DNA of 64,000 bases from an uncultured Clostridia bacterium (GCA_934663595.1 CAKUKM010000007.1:19006-83005); one strand, 5' to 3'; numbered from the stretch's first letter, positions 14,850 to 24,376 are shown. The notes: generated by a model from the sequence alone, not told the origin. Numbers and translations: made by a program.

Positions 14850-15731
14850 GTGGCTAAGAAGAAAATCGAAATCGGCGAGATTGTATTTCATGTCGTGAGC
14901 ACCGTTCTCATTGCTGCCGTATTGATCATGACGGTTTATCCCTTCATTTATATGGTGATGCTTTCGCTGAGCAGCGGAGGCACTTATGGAAAGGTGCTTT
15001 TGTGGCCGAGCAACTTTTCGCTGACGGCCTATGATCTGATGATCAACAAGGTCAAGTTCCTGTCCGGCGCAAAAATATCACTGTCGCGCGCCATCTTCGG
15101 GCCGCTGTGCACGCTGGTGGTGATCTATATGGGCGCGTATGTGCTTTCGTTCAGGCGCGTGATGGGACATAAGTTCTTTAACCGGTTTGTGGTGTTTTCC
15201 ATGTATTTTTCTGCAGGACTGCTACCGGTCTATCTGAACATCTCGAATCTGAATCTGATCGGCAGCTATTGGGTGTATATTCTGCCGTATCTGTGCAGCG
15301 CCTACGAGTTGATTCTGATTCGCACGTATATTCAGAGTATCCCGCGCGGGCTGGAGGAAGCGGCGCTGATCGACGGCGCGAACGACGTCCGCATTGCGTT
15401 CAGCATTGTGCTGCCGCTGTGCGTGCCGGTGCTGGCGGCGGTGGCGCTGTTTGAATTCGTGAACCAGTGGAATATGTATACCGACACGATGCTCTACAAC
15501 GCGCATCAGTCGCATTTGCACACGCTGCAGTATTCCCTTTCCAATTATCTGGCCAAGCAGATGAGCTTCTCGCCGACCGATTTCGTGGATAAGGCGGCGC
15601 AGCAGAACTTCAATCTCGATTCGCTGCGCATGGCGATGACGATCGTGACCTGCATTCCGATTCTGATTGTGTATCCGTTCCTGCAGCGGTATTTCATCAA
15701 GGGCATCATGGTCGGCTCCATCAAGGGCTGA
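14850..15731 (+). CDS. ABC sugar importer permease (LplC/YtcP-like)
   Basis: The 293-residue partner permease, with a GTG start 8-9 nt after AAGGAGG. Six transmembrane segments are expected, starting VVSTVLIAAVLIMTVYPFIYMVML. The EAA loop reads LEEAALIDGANDVRIAFSIVLPLC, and the protein ends with ...YFIKGIMVGSIKG, the usual closing motif of the YtcP/LplC group. It forms a heterodimer with the preceding permease. A 56-bp gap separates it from the binding protein, typical for this importer class. Confidence 0.93.
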   Translation: MAKKKIEIGEIVFHVVSTVLIAAVLIMTVYPFIYMVMLSLSSGGTYGKVLLWPSNFSLTAYDLMINKVKFLSGAKISLSRAIFGPLCTLVVIYMGAYVLSFRRVMGHKFFNRFVVFSMYFSAGLLPVYLNISNLNLIGSYWVYILPYLCSAYELILIRTYIQSIPRGLEEAALIDGANDVRIAFSIVLPLCVPVLAAVALFEFVNQWNMYTDTMLYNAHQSHLHTLQYSLSNYLAKQMSFSPTDFVDKAAQQNFNLDSLRMAMTIVTCIPILIVYPFLQRYFIKGIMVGSIKG

Positions 15732-15787
15732 ATGAACGCAAAATCACGCCGGCTTCCGGCTTGATATTAAGAAGGAGGTATTCCCCT

Positions 15788-17476
15788 ATGAAGAGATTCC
15801 TGTCACTTGCTCTGGTTCTTCTGCTCGCGCTCGGCGCGTGGTCCGCAACTCTCGCGGAGGAACTCGAGCCCGTTACCATCAAGGTGATGATCAAGGGCGA
15901 CACCGAGCGCAGCTCGCTGGACGATGAAGTGGGCCAGATGATCTGGGACGCGCTCAAGGTAGAGATCCAGTTTATTCCCTACAACGACAGCCAATATGAA
16001 AAGGCGCAGATGATGCTCGCCGGTCAGAACTGGGGCGACGTCGACATGGTCAATACCGCTCTGAATGAAGTGACCGCGCAGTATATTGCCGCGGATGCGT
16101 TCGTCAATCTGGACGATTATCGCGAGCTGCTGCCGAACTTCTATGACAACCTTTCGGATTTGATTCCGTATTGGCGCAACCTGGATACCGTCAACGGCGG
16201 CCTGTACGTATGGCAGAATGGCCCCGATCAGATTCAGATGACCTCTCCCTGCCTGGACATCGTGGTGCGTACGGACGTGCTCGAGGCGCTTGGCTGGCCG
16301 GATCTGGATACCACCGACGATTACATTGAATTCCTGAAGAAGGGCATGGAGATGTTCCCGGAAAGCAACGGTATGCCCACGATCGGCATGTCCTGCTTCT
16401 TCGGCGATGCGGTCGGCACGCTGGTGAGCACGTATCTGCCGCGCCATTCCGGATTCTCGGATGTGTATAAGCTCAGCTGCCTGGTCGATGTGGAGAACGA
16501 TACGATCGTTTCCAAGATTGATCATCCCTATTATTACGCTGCGGCGAAGTTCTTCAACACGCTGTATCGCGAGGGAATTCTCGATCCCGAGGCGTGGAGC
16601 GACGGCATGAGCGAATGCCAGGCCAAGGCAACCAGCGGAACGCCGCTGAGCATCTGGTTCATGAACTGGTGCGTGGAGGCGGCCAATAACGCCGCTATCG
16701 AACGCGGCCAGGAGGATATGCAGTATATCGTAACACCCGTTCGCCTGCAGCTCGCGAAGGACGAAGGTCGCAATAAGCGCTATGAGATTTACACCAGCTA
16801 CCGCGCCGACCAGACGTGGGGCATCCTGAAGACCTCGAAGAACGTTGAGCGCATCTGCCAGCTGCTGGATTTCATGTCGACTCCGGAAATGATGATTCGC
16901 TGCGGCTGGGGCGTTGAGGGCGTGGACTACACGGTGGATGAAAACGGCGTTCGCCACGTCACCGAGGAATTCGCGAAGATCGTCTCCAGCAGCGAGGCGG
17001 AGACCTATCGCTGGACGCACGGCATTAAGGTCACGTATAACGACATTTTCCCGCTGCGCAGTATGGGCCTGTACGACGGTCAGTCCACGAGCTATGATCG
17101 CGATCCGGAATACAAGATGCAGACTGCGACCGAGCGCCAGAAGGAAGCGTACGAGAAGCTCGGCTGGAAGAGCAATGTGTCCGGCTGGACGGAGAATGCG
17201 AATTTTGAGTTCGTTCCCTTTGATCTTTCGATTCTGCAGGCGGCCGTCGCGCTGGATCCGGAGTCCGAGGAGGGCAAGATCGAGGTTCAGATCGATAATT
17301 ACCTGAACGCAAATATCCCGAAGCTCTACACCTGTGAATCCGACGAGGCCTTCGAGGCGATGTATGCCGAGATGTGCGCAAAGTGCGACGAAATGGGCGA
17401 AGAGCAGCTGATTGCGAAGTACAACGAGCAGTATAAGGGAATGGGCGAGCGCATCGAAGAGCTGAAAGCGCGCTGA
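15788..17476 (+). CDS. Extracellular solute-binding protein (family 1, LplA-like)
   Basis: A 562-residue secreted substrate receptor for the importer. The signal peptide (KRFLSLALVLLLALGAWSATLA, then EELEP) has no lipobox Cys, which is unusual for a Gram-positive binding protein of this class; it would be released or held otherwise. Aromatic-rich segments (PNFYDNLSDLIPYWRNL, GGLYVWQNGPDQ, WTHGIKVTYNDIFPLR) are as in large binding proteins for oligosaccharides and glycosides. The start has AGAAGGAGG. It is followed by a strong hairpin without a U-tract (17494-17522), a layout that commonly raises the level of binding-protein mRNA over downstream enzymes. Confidence 0.9.
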   Translation: MKRFLSLALVLLLALGAWSATLAEELEPVTIKVMIKGDTERSSLDDEVGQMIWDALKVEIQFIPYNDSQYEKAQMMLAGQNWGDVDMVNTALNEVTAQYIAADAFVNLDDYRELLPNFYDNLSDLIPYWRNLDTVNGGLYVWQNGPDQIQMTSPCLDIVVRTDVLEALGWPDLDTTDDYIEFLKKGMEMFPESNGMPTIGMSCFFGDAVGTLVSTYLPRHSGFSDVYKLSCLVDVENDTIVSKIDHPYYYAAAKFFNTLYREGILDPEAWSDGMSECQAKATSGTPLSIWFMNWCVEAANNAAIERGQEDMQYIVTPVRLQLAKDEGRNKRYEIYTSYRADQTWGILKTSKNVERICQLLDFMSTPEMMIRCGWGVEGVDYTVDENGVRHVTEEFAKIVSSSEAETYRWTHGIKVTYNDIFPLRSMGLYDGQSTSYDRDPEYKMQTATERQKEAYEKLGWKSNVSGWTENANFEFVPFDLSILQAAVALDPESEEGKIEVQIDNYLNANIPKLYTCESDEAFEAMYAEMCAKCDEMGEEQLIAKYNEQYKGMGERIEELKAR

Positions 17477-17493
17477 GCGAGATAGAAAGGAGA

Positions 17494-17522
17494 GCGCGCC
17501 CGGAAAGCAATTCCGGGCGCGC
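17494..17522 (+). other. mRNA-stabilising or processing hairpin behind the binding-protein gene
   Basis: GCGCGCCCGGAA and TTCCGGGCGCGC pair perfectly around AGCAA. A-residues rather than T-residues follow, so it is not a classical terminator. It lies inside the operon. Confidence 0.6.
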
Positions 17523-17533
17523 GATAAAAAAGA

Positions 17534-18670
17534 ATGAATCGAAAGGTCAGAATCGCGCTGCTGGGCGGCGGCGGAATCCTGAAGGCGCATGCGCCGGGAT
17601 ATCTTCGCCTCAAGGATAAGGTCGAAGTCGTGTGCGCGGCGGAGGCGGATCAGACGCGTCATCAGAGAATTCGCGAGCTTTTGAACAATCCGGAGCTTCC
17701 GATTTATTCGGACTACAACGAAGTGTTTGCACGCGACGATATCGATGCGGTTGATATCATCCTGCCGCACTTTTTGCATATGGACGCCGCGGTAAAGGCT
17801 GCGAACAAGGGCTGGCACGTGCTGACCGAGAAGGTCATGGCGCGCAATACCTGGGAATGCCAGCGAATGATCGACGCGGCGAAGAAGAACGGCGTTATCC
17901 TGATGGTATCGCACGATCGCAGGTATGCGGGCGACTGGGTGGCGCTGAAGAGAATCGTGGATTCCGGCGTGCTGGGGCGAATCCTGTATTGGCGGCTCGA
18001 GCACAATCAGGACGTAATTTTCCCGGAGGGCAGCTGGGTGCGCAATCCTGATGGACTTGGCGGCGGCGCGATCATGAGCTGCCTTACGCACCAGATCGAC
18101 GCGCTGCGCTGGATGGGCGGCGAGGTGAACAAGGTAAACTGCATGACCGTTGTTGAGCCCAGCCGCATGCAGGGCGAGTGCGCGGGCGTGATTACGGCGA
18201 AGATGGAATCCGGCGCGCTGGCGCTTCTGTCCATCAACTGGTATACGCAGTCGCACGACTGGGCGCGCAAGACGCAGAACCGCCTGTGGTACGAATTCAT
18301 TCACGTGTGCGGCACGGATGGCGAGGCCTATTACATGCACGACAGGGGCACGTTCATGAAGCTGCGCAGCGATACGGACAACGACAACGAATACGCCATT
18401 CGCGACGGTGAAAAAGAGCTGGATCTTGACGAAGCGCATCGCAATTTCGTGAAGGTGGAAGAGGAAAGCACGATTACCGGACACGAAAAGTGCATCGAGG
18501 AGTTCATAAAGGCCGTTCGCGGCGAGCCGGCTGAGATTTTGACCGCCGGCGAGGATACGATCAGAACCGTTGAGGTCGCAGAGGCGGCGTATATCGCTGC
18601 GGCCGAGGACACTACCGTTAAGCTCCCGGTTCCGCAGGTGCCGTGGGAGGATCGCGTGTACTATCGCTAA
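17534..18670 (+). CDS. Gfo/Idh/MocA-family oxidoreductase
   Basis: A 378-residue NAD(P)-dependent sugar or cyclitol dehydrogenase-like protein. The Rossmann fold shows ALLGGGGILKAHAPGY and VVCAAEAD. The cofactor/catalytic segment is LTEKVMARN, keeping the Lys of the usual EKP motif but with Val for Pro. The C-terminal alpha/beta domain contains GGGAIMSCLTHQIDALRWMGG, where the His of the D/G-x-x-x-H motif is kept. Such enzymes often oxidise a sugar at C3 or open an inositol-type pathway. The next gene encodes a sugar-phosphate isomerase-like TIM barrel, a recurring partner in glycoside cleavage through 3-keto intermediates; that role here is inference. The ribosome binding site is weak. Confidence 0.88.
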   Translation: MNRKVRIALLGGGGILKAHAPGYLRLKDKVEVVCAAEADQTRHQRIRELLNNPELPIYSDYNEVFARDDIDAVDIILPHFLHMDAAVKAANKGWHVLTEKVMARNTWECQRMIDAAKKNGVILMVSHDRRYAGDWVALKRIVDSGVLGRILYWRLEHNQDVIFPEGSWVRNPDGLGGGAIMSCLTHQIDALRWMGGEVNKVNCMTVVEPSRMQGECAGVITAKMESGALALLSINWYTQSHDWARKTQNRLWYEFIHVCGTDGEAYYMHDRGTFMKLRSDTDNDNEYAIRDGEKELDLDEAHRNFVKVEEESTITGHEKCIEEFIKAVRGEPAEILTAGEDTIRTVEVAEAAYIAAAEDTTVKLPVPQVPWEDRVYYR

Positions 18671-18689
18671 TTGCAAGGAGAGAAATCAC

Positions 18690-19673
18690 ATGCGCGTAGG
18701 AATTGACGTATTTACGATTCGCGAGCTCAATCTGGATCCGTTTCAGCAGGTTGAGTTTGTCAAAAAGCGCGGCTTTGAGGGCCTGCAGTATGGAGGCGTC
18801 CATTCGCTGAGCGAGACGCTGGATGTGGGCAAGCTGCGCGAGATTCATGCAAACTGCGATGCAAACGGCGTGTATTCGCATGTTTCCGTCTCTACGGTCA
18901 ATCCCATTACCAGTCCGCTGGGGTTCGACGGCCTGAAGGCGAGCCTTGAGCGCGAAATTGCGGCGGCGGCGGAGGCGGGCTGGCACGAGCTGCACAGCGT
19001 GATCAATGTTGGCAGCGAGAATTACACGCATCCAATTCCGTGGAGAACGCATATCCAGCAGGCGATCAAGCTGCTCAATCAGCTGCGCCCGACGCTGGAA
19101 AAGCATGGTAGCCGTATCAACCTTGAGGATCATGGCGAGACCACGTTCGATATTCTGAAGGTCATTGAAGCGACGGGGGAACATTTCGTGGGCGTGTGCT
19201 TGGATACGGCGAATACGCTCTGCAATGCCGAAGACCCGGTCATGGCGGCCAGGCGTGTCGCGCCGTATTGCCATCTGACGCATACCAAGGACGGACTCGT
19301 CTGCTTCAGCGATAAGGGGATTCTCCGCCAGGGAAAGGCGCCCGGGCAGGGCAGCGTGGATTTCGAGGGCGTGCTTTCGGAGCTCGGAAAATATGAACCA
19401 GGCCTTCCGCTGTCCATCGAGGATCATAAATGGCTGTTTACGGCGGAAATCTTTGATTCCGAATGGATGGAAAAGAATCCGTATCTGACGACGGAGGAGC
19501 TTGGACGCTTCGTTCAGCTTGCGTGGAACGCGCAGAAAAAGCTGTTTGCCAGCGAGATTCCGCCGGTGGAGGAATACGAAGCGATTCCGTATCTCGAGCA
19601 GATGGAGGAGCGGCTTGCATTCGGCCGCGATTATCTGAACGGCGTACTGGAGAAGCTCAAGCTGCGCGGCTGA
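18690..19673 (+). CDS. Sugar phosphate isomerase/epimerase (AP-endonuclease family 2 TIM barrel)
   Basis: A 327-residue cytoplasmic TIM-barrel protein. Typical strands are visible: VGIDVFTIRELN, KRGFEGLQYGG, GWHELHSVINVGS, RINLEDHGETTFDIL, VGVCLDTANTL (Asp metal position), VAPYCHLTHTKDG (His metal position), LPLSIEDHKW (Glu metal position). Members include hydroxypyruvate, inosose and tagatose isomerases or epimerases, and 3-keto-glycoside lyases. It starts 19 nt after the oxidoreductase gene with AAGGAG and is followed by a 12-bp hairpin without a U-tract (19675-19704). Pairing with the Gfo/Idh gene suggests sequential action on the same sugar; the substrate cannot be told. Confidence 0.85.
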   Translation: MRVGIDVFTIRELNLDPFQQVEFVKKRGFEGLQYGGVHSLSETLDVGKLREIHANCDANGVYSHVSVSTVNPITSPLGFDGLKASLEREIAAAAEAGWHELHSVINVGSENYTHPIPWRTHIQQAIKLLNQLRPTLEKHGSRINLEDHGETTFDILKVIEATGEHFVGVCLDTANTLCNAEDPVMAARRVAPYCHLTHTKDGLVCFSDKGILRQGKAPGQGSVDFEGVLSELGKYEPGLPLSIEDHKWLFTAEIFDSEWMEKNPYLTTEELGRFVQLAWNAQKKLFASEIPPVEEYEAIPYLEQMEERLAFGRDYLNGVLEKLKLRG

Positions 19674-19674
19674 T

Positions 19675-19704
19675 CGATGGGGAGAATGAACTTTCTCCCC
19701 ATCG
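19675..19704 (+). other. Intra-operon hairpin
   Basis: CGATGGGGAGAA and TTCTCCCCATCG pair perfectly around TGAACT. No T-run follows, suggesting RNA processing or partial attenuation rather than full termination. Confidence 0.55.
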
Positions 19705-19737
19705 CCGAGTGGGGCGAAATGGGAAAGGAACAAAGGT

Positions 19738-21453
19738 ATGGATAGTTTTACGATTCAAAACAACGGTTTGGAGGCGCAGAGCTTTTCGGCGCTGTGCGAT
19801 GTAACGTCGCGGCGACTTCAGGAGCGTGGCTGCGCGCTCGCGGAAAACGGCGAAATAATTTGCGTAACGCTCGACGCGTCGCTTCAGGAGGATGAATATT
19901 TCGTGTCCGCGGAGCCGGAGTGCGTTCAGGTGCGTGCCGGAGGCGTTTCCGGTGCGTTTGCCGGCATTGGAGCGTTTTTAGAAAGCAGCGCGTTTGATGG
20001 GCGCGGCCGCTGTCGGCCGTTTGTGGGCGAAAAGCATTTGAAACCCGTCAATCCGATTCACGGAATGTATTTTGCCACCCATTTCAGGAATTTCTATGAA
20101 TCCGCGCCCGTGGACGAAGTGCTTGCAATCATCGGCGATCTTGCGCTGCGCGGCAGCAATGCGCTGATGATCTGGTACGACATGCATCAGTATACGGGAG
20201 TGGACGATCCTCAGTCCGTGGAAATGATCGCCAGGCTGAAGAGCTTTATGCGGTATGCGTCGATCTGCGGAATGAAAACGGTGTTTTTGAAATTGGCCAA
20301 CGAAACGTTCTCCGGCTCTGATCCGGCGATTCGCGCCGAATGGACAGCCCAGAACGGCTATGTTCAGGCTCCGTACGGCCATTATCACCTTGAAATCTGC
20401 CCGAATAAGGAGGGCGGACTTGCGGAAATCCTGCGCCAGCGCAGAATCGTTATGGAGGCTTTTGCGGACGTCAAGCTGGATTATATCGTAGAATGGCCGT
20501 ATGATCAGGGTGGCTGCACGTGTGAAAAGTGCGCGCCGTGGGGCGGAAACGGGCTTTTAAAGACGGTGGATGCGCTGCACGAGCTCTATCGGGAAATTCT
20601 GCCGGACGCGAAGATATTACTGTCCACCTGGTATTTTGAGCGATTTTATAAGGGCGAATGGGATGCATTCAATGCGCAGCTCAACGCGGGGCGCTGCGGA
20701 TATGTCGATTTCCTGTTCGGCTACTTTGCCAACGACGAATTCGTGCCCGATTATATCCGCAATGGGGACATGCCGGGCGGAAAGCGCATGGTTGCGTTCC
20801 CGGAGATCAGCATGTGGGGTGCGGAGCCGTGGGGCGGCTTTGGCGCAAATCCGATGCCGGAGCGCATGGAGAGCAATTTCCGCGAAAATGGAGGACTCTA
20901 TTGCGGCGCGCTTCCCTATTCGGAGGGCATTTTTGAGGATATCAACAAGTGCATGATGCTGGCCTTCTATTCGGGAAAGACGGAAAGCGCCGAGGAAGTG
21001 CTGCGCACATATGCGCATTTTGAACTGTGCATTCAGGACGAAGCGCTGATTGAGGATTTCGTTCGGATGTGCCGCGGCATGGAAGCGCTGCTGCCGCGCC
21101 GGCAGGAATATGCGGACGGCCGCAAGCAAATCGGCCGCGTTAAGTCGGACGTTCGATACGAGGATGTGCGGTTTACGATTCGCAATCCTGCGGATGCGGA
21201 AGAGGTCGAGGCGCTGTCGGCAAAGCTTGACGCCGCGCTTCCCGAGACGATTCGGAGCAGCTGGCGCTGGCGCGTGCTTCGGCTGCGGGCGATCGCGGAT
21301 CTTGAACTGGCAAAAAATCATATGGCCCTTTCGCCGCGGTTTGAGGAATGCATGGAGGAATTGACGCGCATCTATCATGCGGAAAACGCGTATTACGTCG
21401 TAAGCCCGCTTACCCGCGACGCTGTATTGGAAGCTCGCGGCGGCGATCTATAA
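19738..21453 (+). CDS. Putative glycoside hydrolase with an alpha-glucuronidase-like fold
   Basis: A 571-residue protein with no signal peptide. The first ~100 residues resemble the small N-terminal domain of GH20/GH67-type enzymes. A TIM-barrel-like part follows: PIHGMYFATHFRNFYESAPVDEVL, then RGSNALMIWYDMHQY. A distinctive VEWPYDQGGCTCEKC segment (E252, C260, C262, C265) recalls the N-D/Q-x-G-x-x-C-x-C-E-x-C loop of DUF4838-like proteins. Acidic residues in KLANETF and VEWPYDQ could be catalytic, but assignment is uncertain. Being cytoplasmic and within the importer operon, it presumably acts on the imported glycoside. I do not recognise a characterised family member. Confidence 0.6.
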   Translation: MDSFTIQNNGLEAQSFSALCDVTSRRLQERGCALAENGEIICVTLDASLQEDEYFVSAEPECVQVRAGGVSGAFAGIGAFLESSAFDGRGRCRPFVGEKHLKPVNPIHGMYFATHFRNFYESAPVDEVLAIIGDLALRGSNALMIWYDMHQYTGVDDPQSVEMIARLKSFMRYASICGMKTVFLKLANETFSGSDPAIRAEWTAQNGYVQAPYGHYHLEICPNKEGGLAEILRQRRIVMEAFADVKLDYIVEWPYDQGGCTCEKCAPWGGNGLLKTVDALHELYREILPDAKILLSTWYFERFYKGEWDAFNAQLNAGRCGYVDFLFGYFANDEFVPDYIRNGDMPGGKRMVAFPEISMWGAEPWGGFGANPMPERMESNFRENGGLYCGALPYSEGIFEDINKCMMLAFYSGKTESAEEVLRTYAHFELCIQDEALIEDFVRMCRGMEALLPRRQEYADGRKQIGRVKSDVRYEDVRFTIRNPADAEEVEALSAKLDAALPETIRSSWRWRVLRLRAIADLELAKNHMALSPRFEECMEELTRIYHAENAYYVVSPLTRDAVLEARGGDL

Positions 21454-21473
21454 ACGAAAAGCGGAGGATTGAA

Positions 21474-22832
21474 ATGAAAAATACCGTAGGATTTGTTTGC
21501 TTCGGCGAAATCAATACCCCCTTTGCCCGCCTGCAGATTAAGCATGATGCGGCGCTGGCGGCGCTGGGAGGACTGGAGGCGGAGATTGTCGATGCGGGAA
21601 TCGTGATCGACGATCCCGCTTACGAGACCGCGGATGCGGCGATCGCGAAGCTTCGGGGGCTGGATCTGTCCAGCGTGATTCTCTGCGTGGCAGGCTGGGT
21701 GCCGACGCATGCGGTGATTCGCGTGGCGGACGTATTCCGGACGCTGCCGATGGTGCTGTGGGGGCTGTGCGGCTGGATCGAAAACGGGCATATCGTCACC
21801 ACCGCCGAGCAGGCGGGCACGACCGCGCTGCGCCCCGCGCTGGAGGCGATGGATTATACCTTCAAATATATTTATGACATTATCGGCGAAGCGGAGCCGA
21901 TCGACGAAATCGATTCCTATGTCCGCGCGGCGTATGCGGCGAAAAAGCTGCGCTCGGCGCGCGTGGGCACGATGGGCTATCGCGACATGCTGCTGTACGG
22001 CACGCAATATGAGGGCAATTCCCTGCGCGGCCAGATCGGCGTGGAGGTCGAGCCGTTTGAAATGCTGGAAATGGTGCAGGCGATTGAGAAGCTGGACCCC
22101 GCGGAGGTGGAGCGGCAGGTCGCGTGGATGAAGCAGAACTGGAAGATCCTGAAGCCCTGCGACGACGCAATTCTTCGAAAGGCGGCGCGCTGCTCGCTGG
22201 CCATTGCCGGGCGCGTCCGGGAGCGTGGCTATGACGCGCTGACGCTCATCGACGTGGACGGCATGAAGAAGCTGCTGGGGTTCCCGCCGGCTACTGTATT
22301 TATGCTGCTGGAGCGCCTCTGCGGCGTATCCACCACGCCGGAAAACGACGTAATGGGCAATGTCACGCAGCTGATGGTTCGCTATATTACGGGCCAGGTC
22401 GCCCATTATATGGAATACTATGAGTTCTTCAGGGAGAGCATGCTCATCGGCGTGCCCGATTACATCCCGACGCCGGCTGTCGAGGGCGAGGTTGAATTGC
22501 TGCCCACGGCGTTCGGCCTGCTGGATACCTCGCTTCTGAATGTGAGCAGGGTGAAGACGGGCTACGTGACCTGCGCGCGGCTGTATTACAAAAAGGGCGA
22601 GTATTACATGCATATTTATACCGGCGAAGCCAAGCAGCCGCCCAAATGGGAGGAATACGGCTGGGCGCCGCCCGCGCCGCAGCTGCCGAGTCTGGAGGTA
22701 TTCCCGGATTCCTGCACGGTGCCGGAATTTGCGCAGCGCGTGTCCGGCCAGCACGTCATTATCTGCTATGGCAATCATGCAAAGCCCCTGAAGGAGCTGT
22801 GCGAGATGCTGGGCGTGCATGTGATTTACTGA
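21474..22832 (+). CDS. L-fucose/L-arabinose isomerase family protein
   Basis: A 452-residue protein of the FucI/AraA-like superfamily, which interconverts aldoses and ketoses with a divalent metal. The N-terminal substrate-binding fold shows TVGFVCFGEINTP, LRGLDLSSVILCVAGWVPTHAV and PMVLWGLCGW. Middle and C-terminal parts show VGTMGYRDMLLYGTQY, DALTLIDVDGMKK, CGVSTTPENDVMGNVTQLMVRYITGQ (Glu/Asp metal region) and a closing beta-rich domain ending with GNHAKPLKELCEMLGV, where a His is placed as in FucI. GCGGAGGA precedes the ATG. With the FGGY kinase 13 bp downstream it forms the isomerase-kinase pair usual in pentose and deoxyhexose catabolism; the aldolase expected third is missing. Confidence 0.85.
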   Translation: MKNTVGFVCFGEINTPFARLQIKHDAALAALGGLEAEIVDAGIVIDDPAYETADAAIAKLRGLDLSSVILCVAGWVPTHAVIRVADVFRTLPMVLWGLCGWIENGHIVTTAEQAGTTALRPALEAMDYTFKYIYDIIGEAEPIDEIDSYVRAAYAAKKLRSARVGTMGYRDMLLYGTQYEGNSLRGQIGVEVEPFEMLEMVQAIEKLDPAEVERQVAWMKQNWKILKPCDDAILRKAARCSLAIAGRVRERGYDALTLIDVDGMKKLLGFPPATVFMLLERLCGVSTTPENDVMGNVTQLMVRYITGQVAHYMEYYEFFRESMLIGVPDYIPTPAVEGEVELLPTAFGLLDTSLLNVSRVKTGYVTCARLYYKKGEYYMHIYTGEAKQPPKWEEYGWAPPAPQLPSLEVFPDSCTVPEFAQRVSGQHVIICYGNHAKPLKELCEMLGVHVIY

Positions 22833-22845
22833 TGGAGAAAGCGCG

Positions 22846-24366
22846 ATGAAGCGGTATTTGATGGGGCTGGACGCCGGCACGACGTCGTTCAAGGCGGCGC
22901 TGTTTGACGAAGAGAGGAATCTCGCGGCTTCCGTAACCACGGATTACGATCTTTTGACGCCCGACGAAAACATCGTGGAGTTTCCCGCCGAAGCCTATTG
23001 GCAAATCTTCTGCGACACGACCAAGCGCCTGCTCGAGAAGGCGAACGTCCGGGGCGAGCAGGTGGAGGCCTTCGCGCTGAGCAGCCAGGGCGAAACGCTG
23101 ATTGCGCTGGACGCGCTCGGCCGGCCCGTTGGAAACGCCATTGTGTGGCTCGACAATCGGGCGAGCCGGGAGGCGGACGAGCTCCGCAAGCGATTCGGGC
23201 GCGAAGCGATCTATTGCATGACGGGGCAGGCGGACATGCTGGCGACGTGGCCCGCGGCGAAGATTCTCTGGCTGAAGAGGAATCGCGCCGGGGATTACCG
23301 CCGCACGGCGAAGTTTTTACAGCTGGAGGATTATCTTCTGTATCGCCTGACGGGCCGATGCGTGGGCGAGCCGAATCTTTGGGCGTCCTCCGCGATGCTG
23401 GATATTCATAAGGGCGAATGGTGGGGCGAAATGCTGCGGGAGCTGGAGATTTCCCCGGATCGCCTGCCAGAGCTGAAGAATTGCGGAACCCATGTCGGTG
23501 CCGTGCTGCCGGAAGCCGCGGCGGAATGCGGGCTTTCGACCGAGACGCAGGTCGCGACGGGCGCGCTGGATCAGACCTGCAATGCGATCGGCTGCGGACT
23601 GACTCTGCCGGGCATGATCTGCGAAACCACGGGCTCCTGCCTCGCGGTGAGCGCAATTCTCGATTCCTTCGTGCCCTTCGATGAAACCATGCAGATCACC
23701 TGCCAGAACCACGCCGTGCCGGGCCGATACACCGTGCTGCTGTGGTCGCAGTCGGCGGGCATGACGCACAAATGGTTTGCGCGGGAGTTTTATCCCGAAT
23801 GCGCCGATCTGGACGAGGCGTTCGAGCGCATGAACGGCGAGATGGAAACGGTGCCGATGGGCTGCGGCGGCGTGACGATGCTTCCGCATATCACGGGCGC
23901 GGCCAATCCCGAATACGATTCCAACGCGCGCGGCGTTTTCTGCGGAATTACGCCCGGCGTCGGTCGCGCGCAGTTCGGCAGGGCGATTTTCGAGGCAGTG
24001 GCGTGCATGCTGCGCAGCAATATCGAGCAGCTGGAGCGGCTGGGCGCGCGGTTTGATTCGGTTTACTGCATGGGCGGCGGCGCGAAGAGCCCGCTTTGGC
24101 TGCAGATCAAGGCGGATATCGCCGGAAAGGATATGATACCGCTGCGCGCGAGGGAGAGCGCGTGTCTGGGCGCGGCGATACTGGCGGGCAAGGCGATCGG
24201 CGTTTACGAAAGCGTCGATTGGAAGCCGGAGGAACTGGAAAGCGCGCGGCCCGTTTGCGCCAATCCCGAAAACAAAGCGGCGGCGGAGATCGTGTACCGA
24301 AAATATGGGGAGCTGTATCGCGCGCTGAAGCCGTGGTTCCGGTTCAGCGCGGAGAATAGAGTGTAA
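22846..24366 (+). CDS. FGGY-family carbohydrate kinase (xylulokinase-like)
   Basis: A 506-residue sugar kinase. The phosphate-1 loop is LMGLDAGTTSFKAALFD (residues 5-21). The N-domain shows ALSSQGETLIALD, GNAIVWLDNRA and TGQADMLATWPAAKILWLK. The second ATP-binding region shows QVATGALDQTCNAIGCGL and CMGGGAKSPLWLQIKADIAGKD (adenosine motif) near 408-430. A ketose made by the preceding isomerase is the likely substrate, giving a sugar 1- or 5-phosphate. It shares short gaps with both neighbours and a TIM-like gene follows. Xylulokinase-like enzymes accept many ketoses, so the sugar is not identified. Confidence 0.9.
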   Translation: MKRYLMGLDAGTTSFKAALFDEERNLAASVTTDYDLLTPDENIVEFPAEAYWQIFCDTTKRLLEKANVRGEQVEAFALSSQGETLIALDALGRPVGNAIVWLDNRASREADELRKRFGREAIYCMTGQADMLATWPAAKILWLKRNRAGDYRRTAKFLQLEDYLLYRLTGRCVGEPNLWASSAMLDIHKGEWWGEMLRELEISPDRLPELKNCGTHVGAVLPEAAAECGLSTETQVATGALDQTCNAIGCGLTLPGMICETTGSCLAVSAILDSFVPFDETMQITCQNHAVPGRYTVLLWSQSAGMTHKWFAREFYPECADLDEAFERMNGEMETVPMGCGGVTMLPHITGAANPEYDSNARGVFCGITPGVGRAQFGRAIFEAVACMLRSNIEQLERLGARFDSVYCMGGGAKSPLWLQIKADIAGKDMIPLRARESACLGAAILAGKAIGVYESVDWKPEELESARPVCANPENKAAAEIVYRKYGELYRALKPWFRFSAENRV

Positions 24367-24376
24367 GGAGATGAGA

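Noticed and set aside
15803..18676. 957-codon frame antisense to the binding protein and oxidoreductase genes
   Set aside because: It crosses two clearly coding genes with real starts and motifs on the other strand. It is an antisense shadow.
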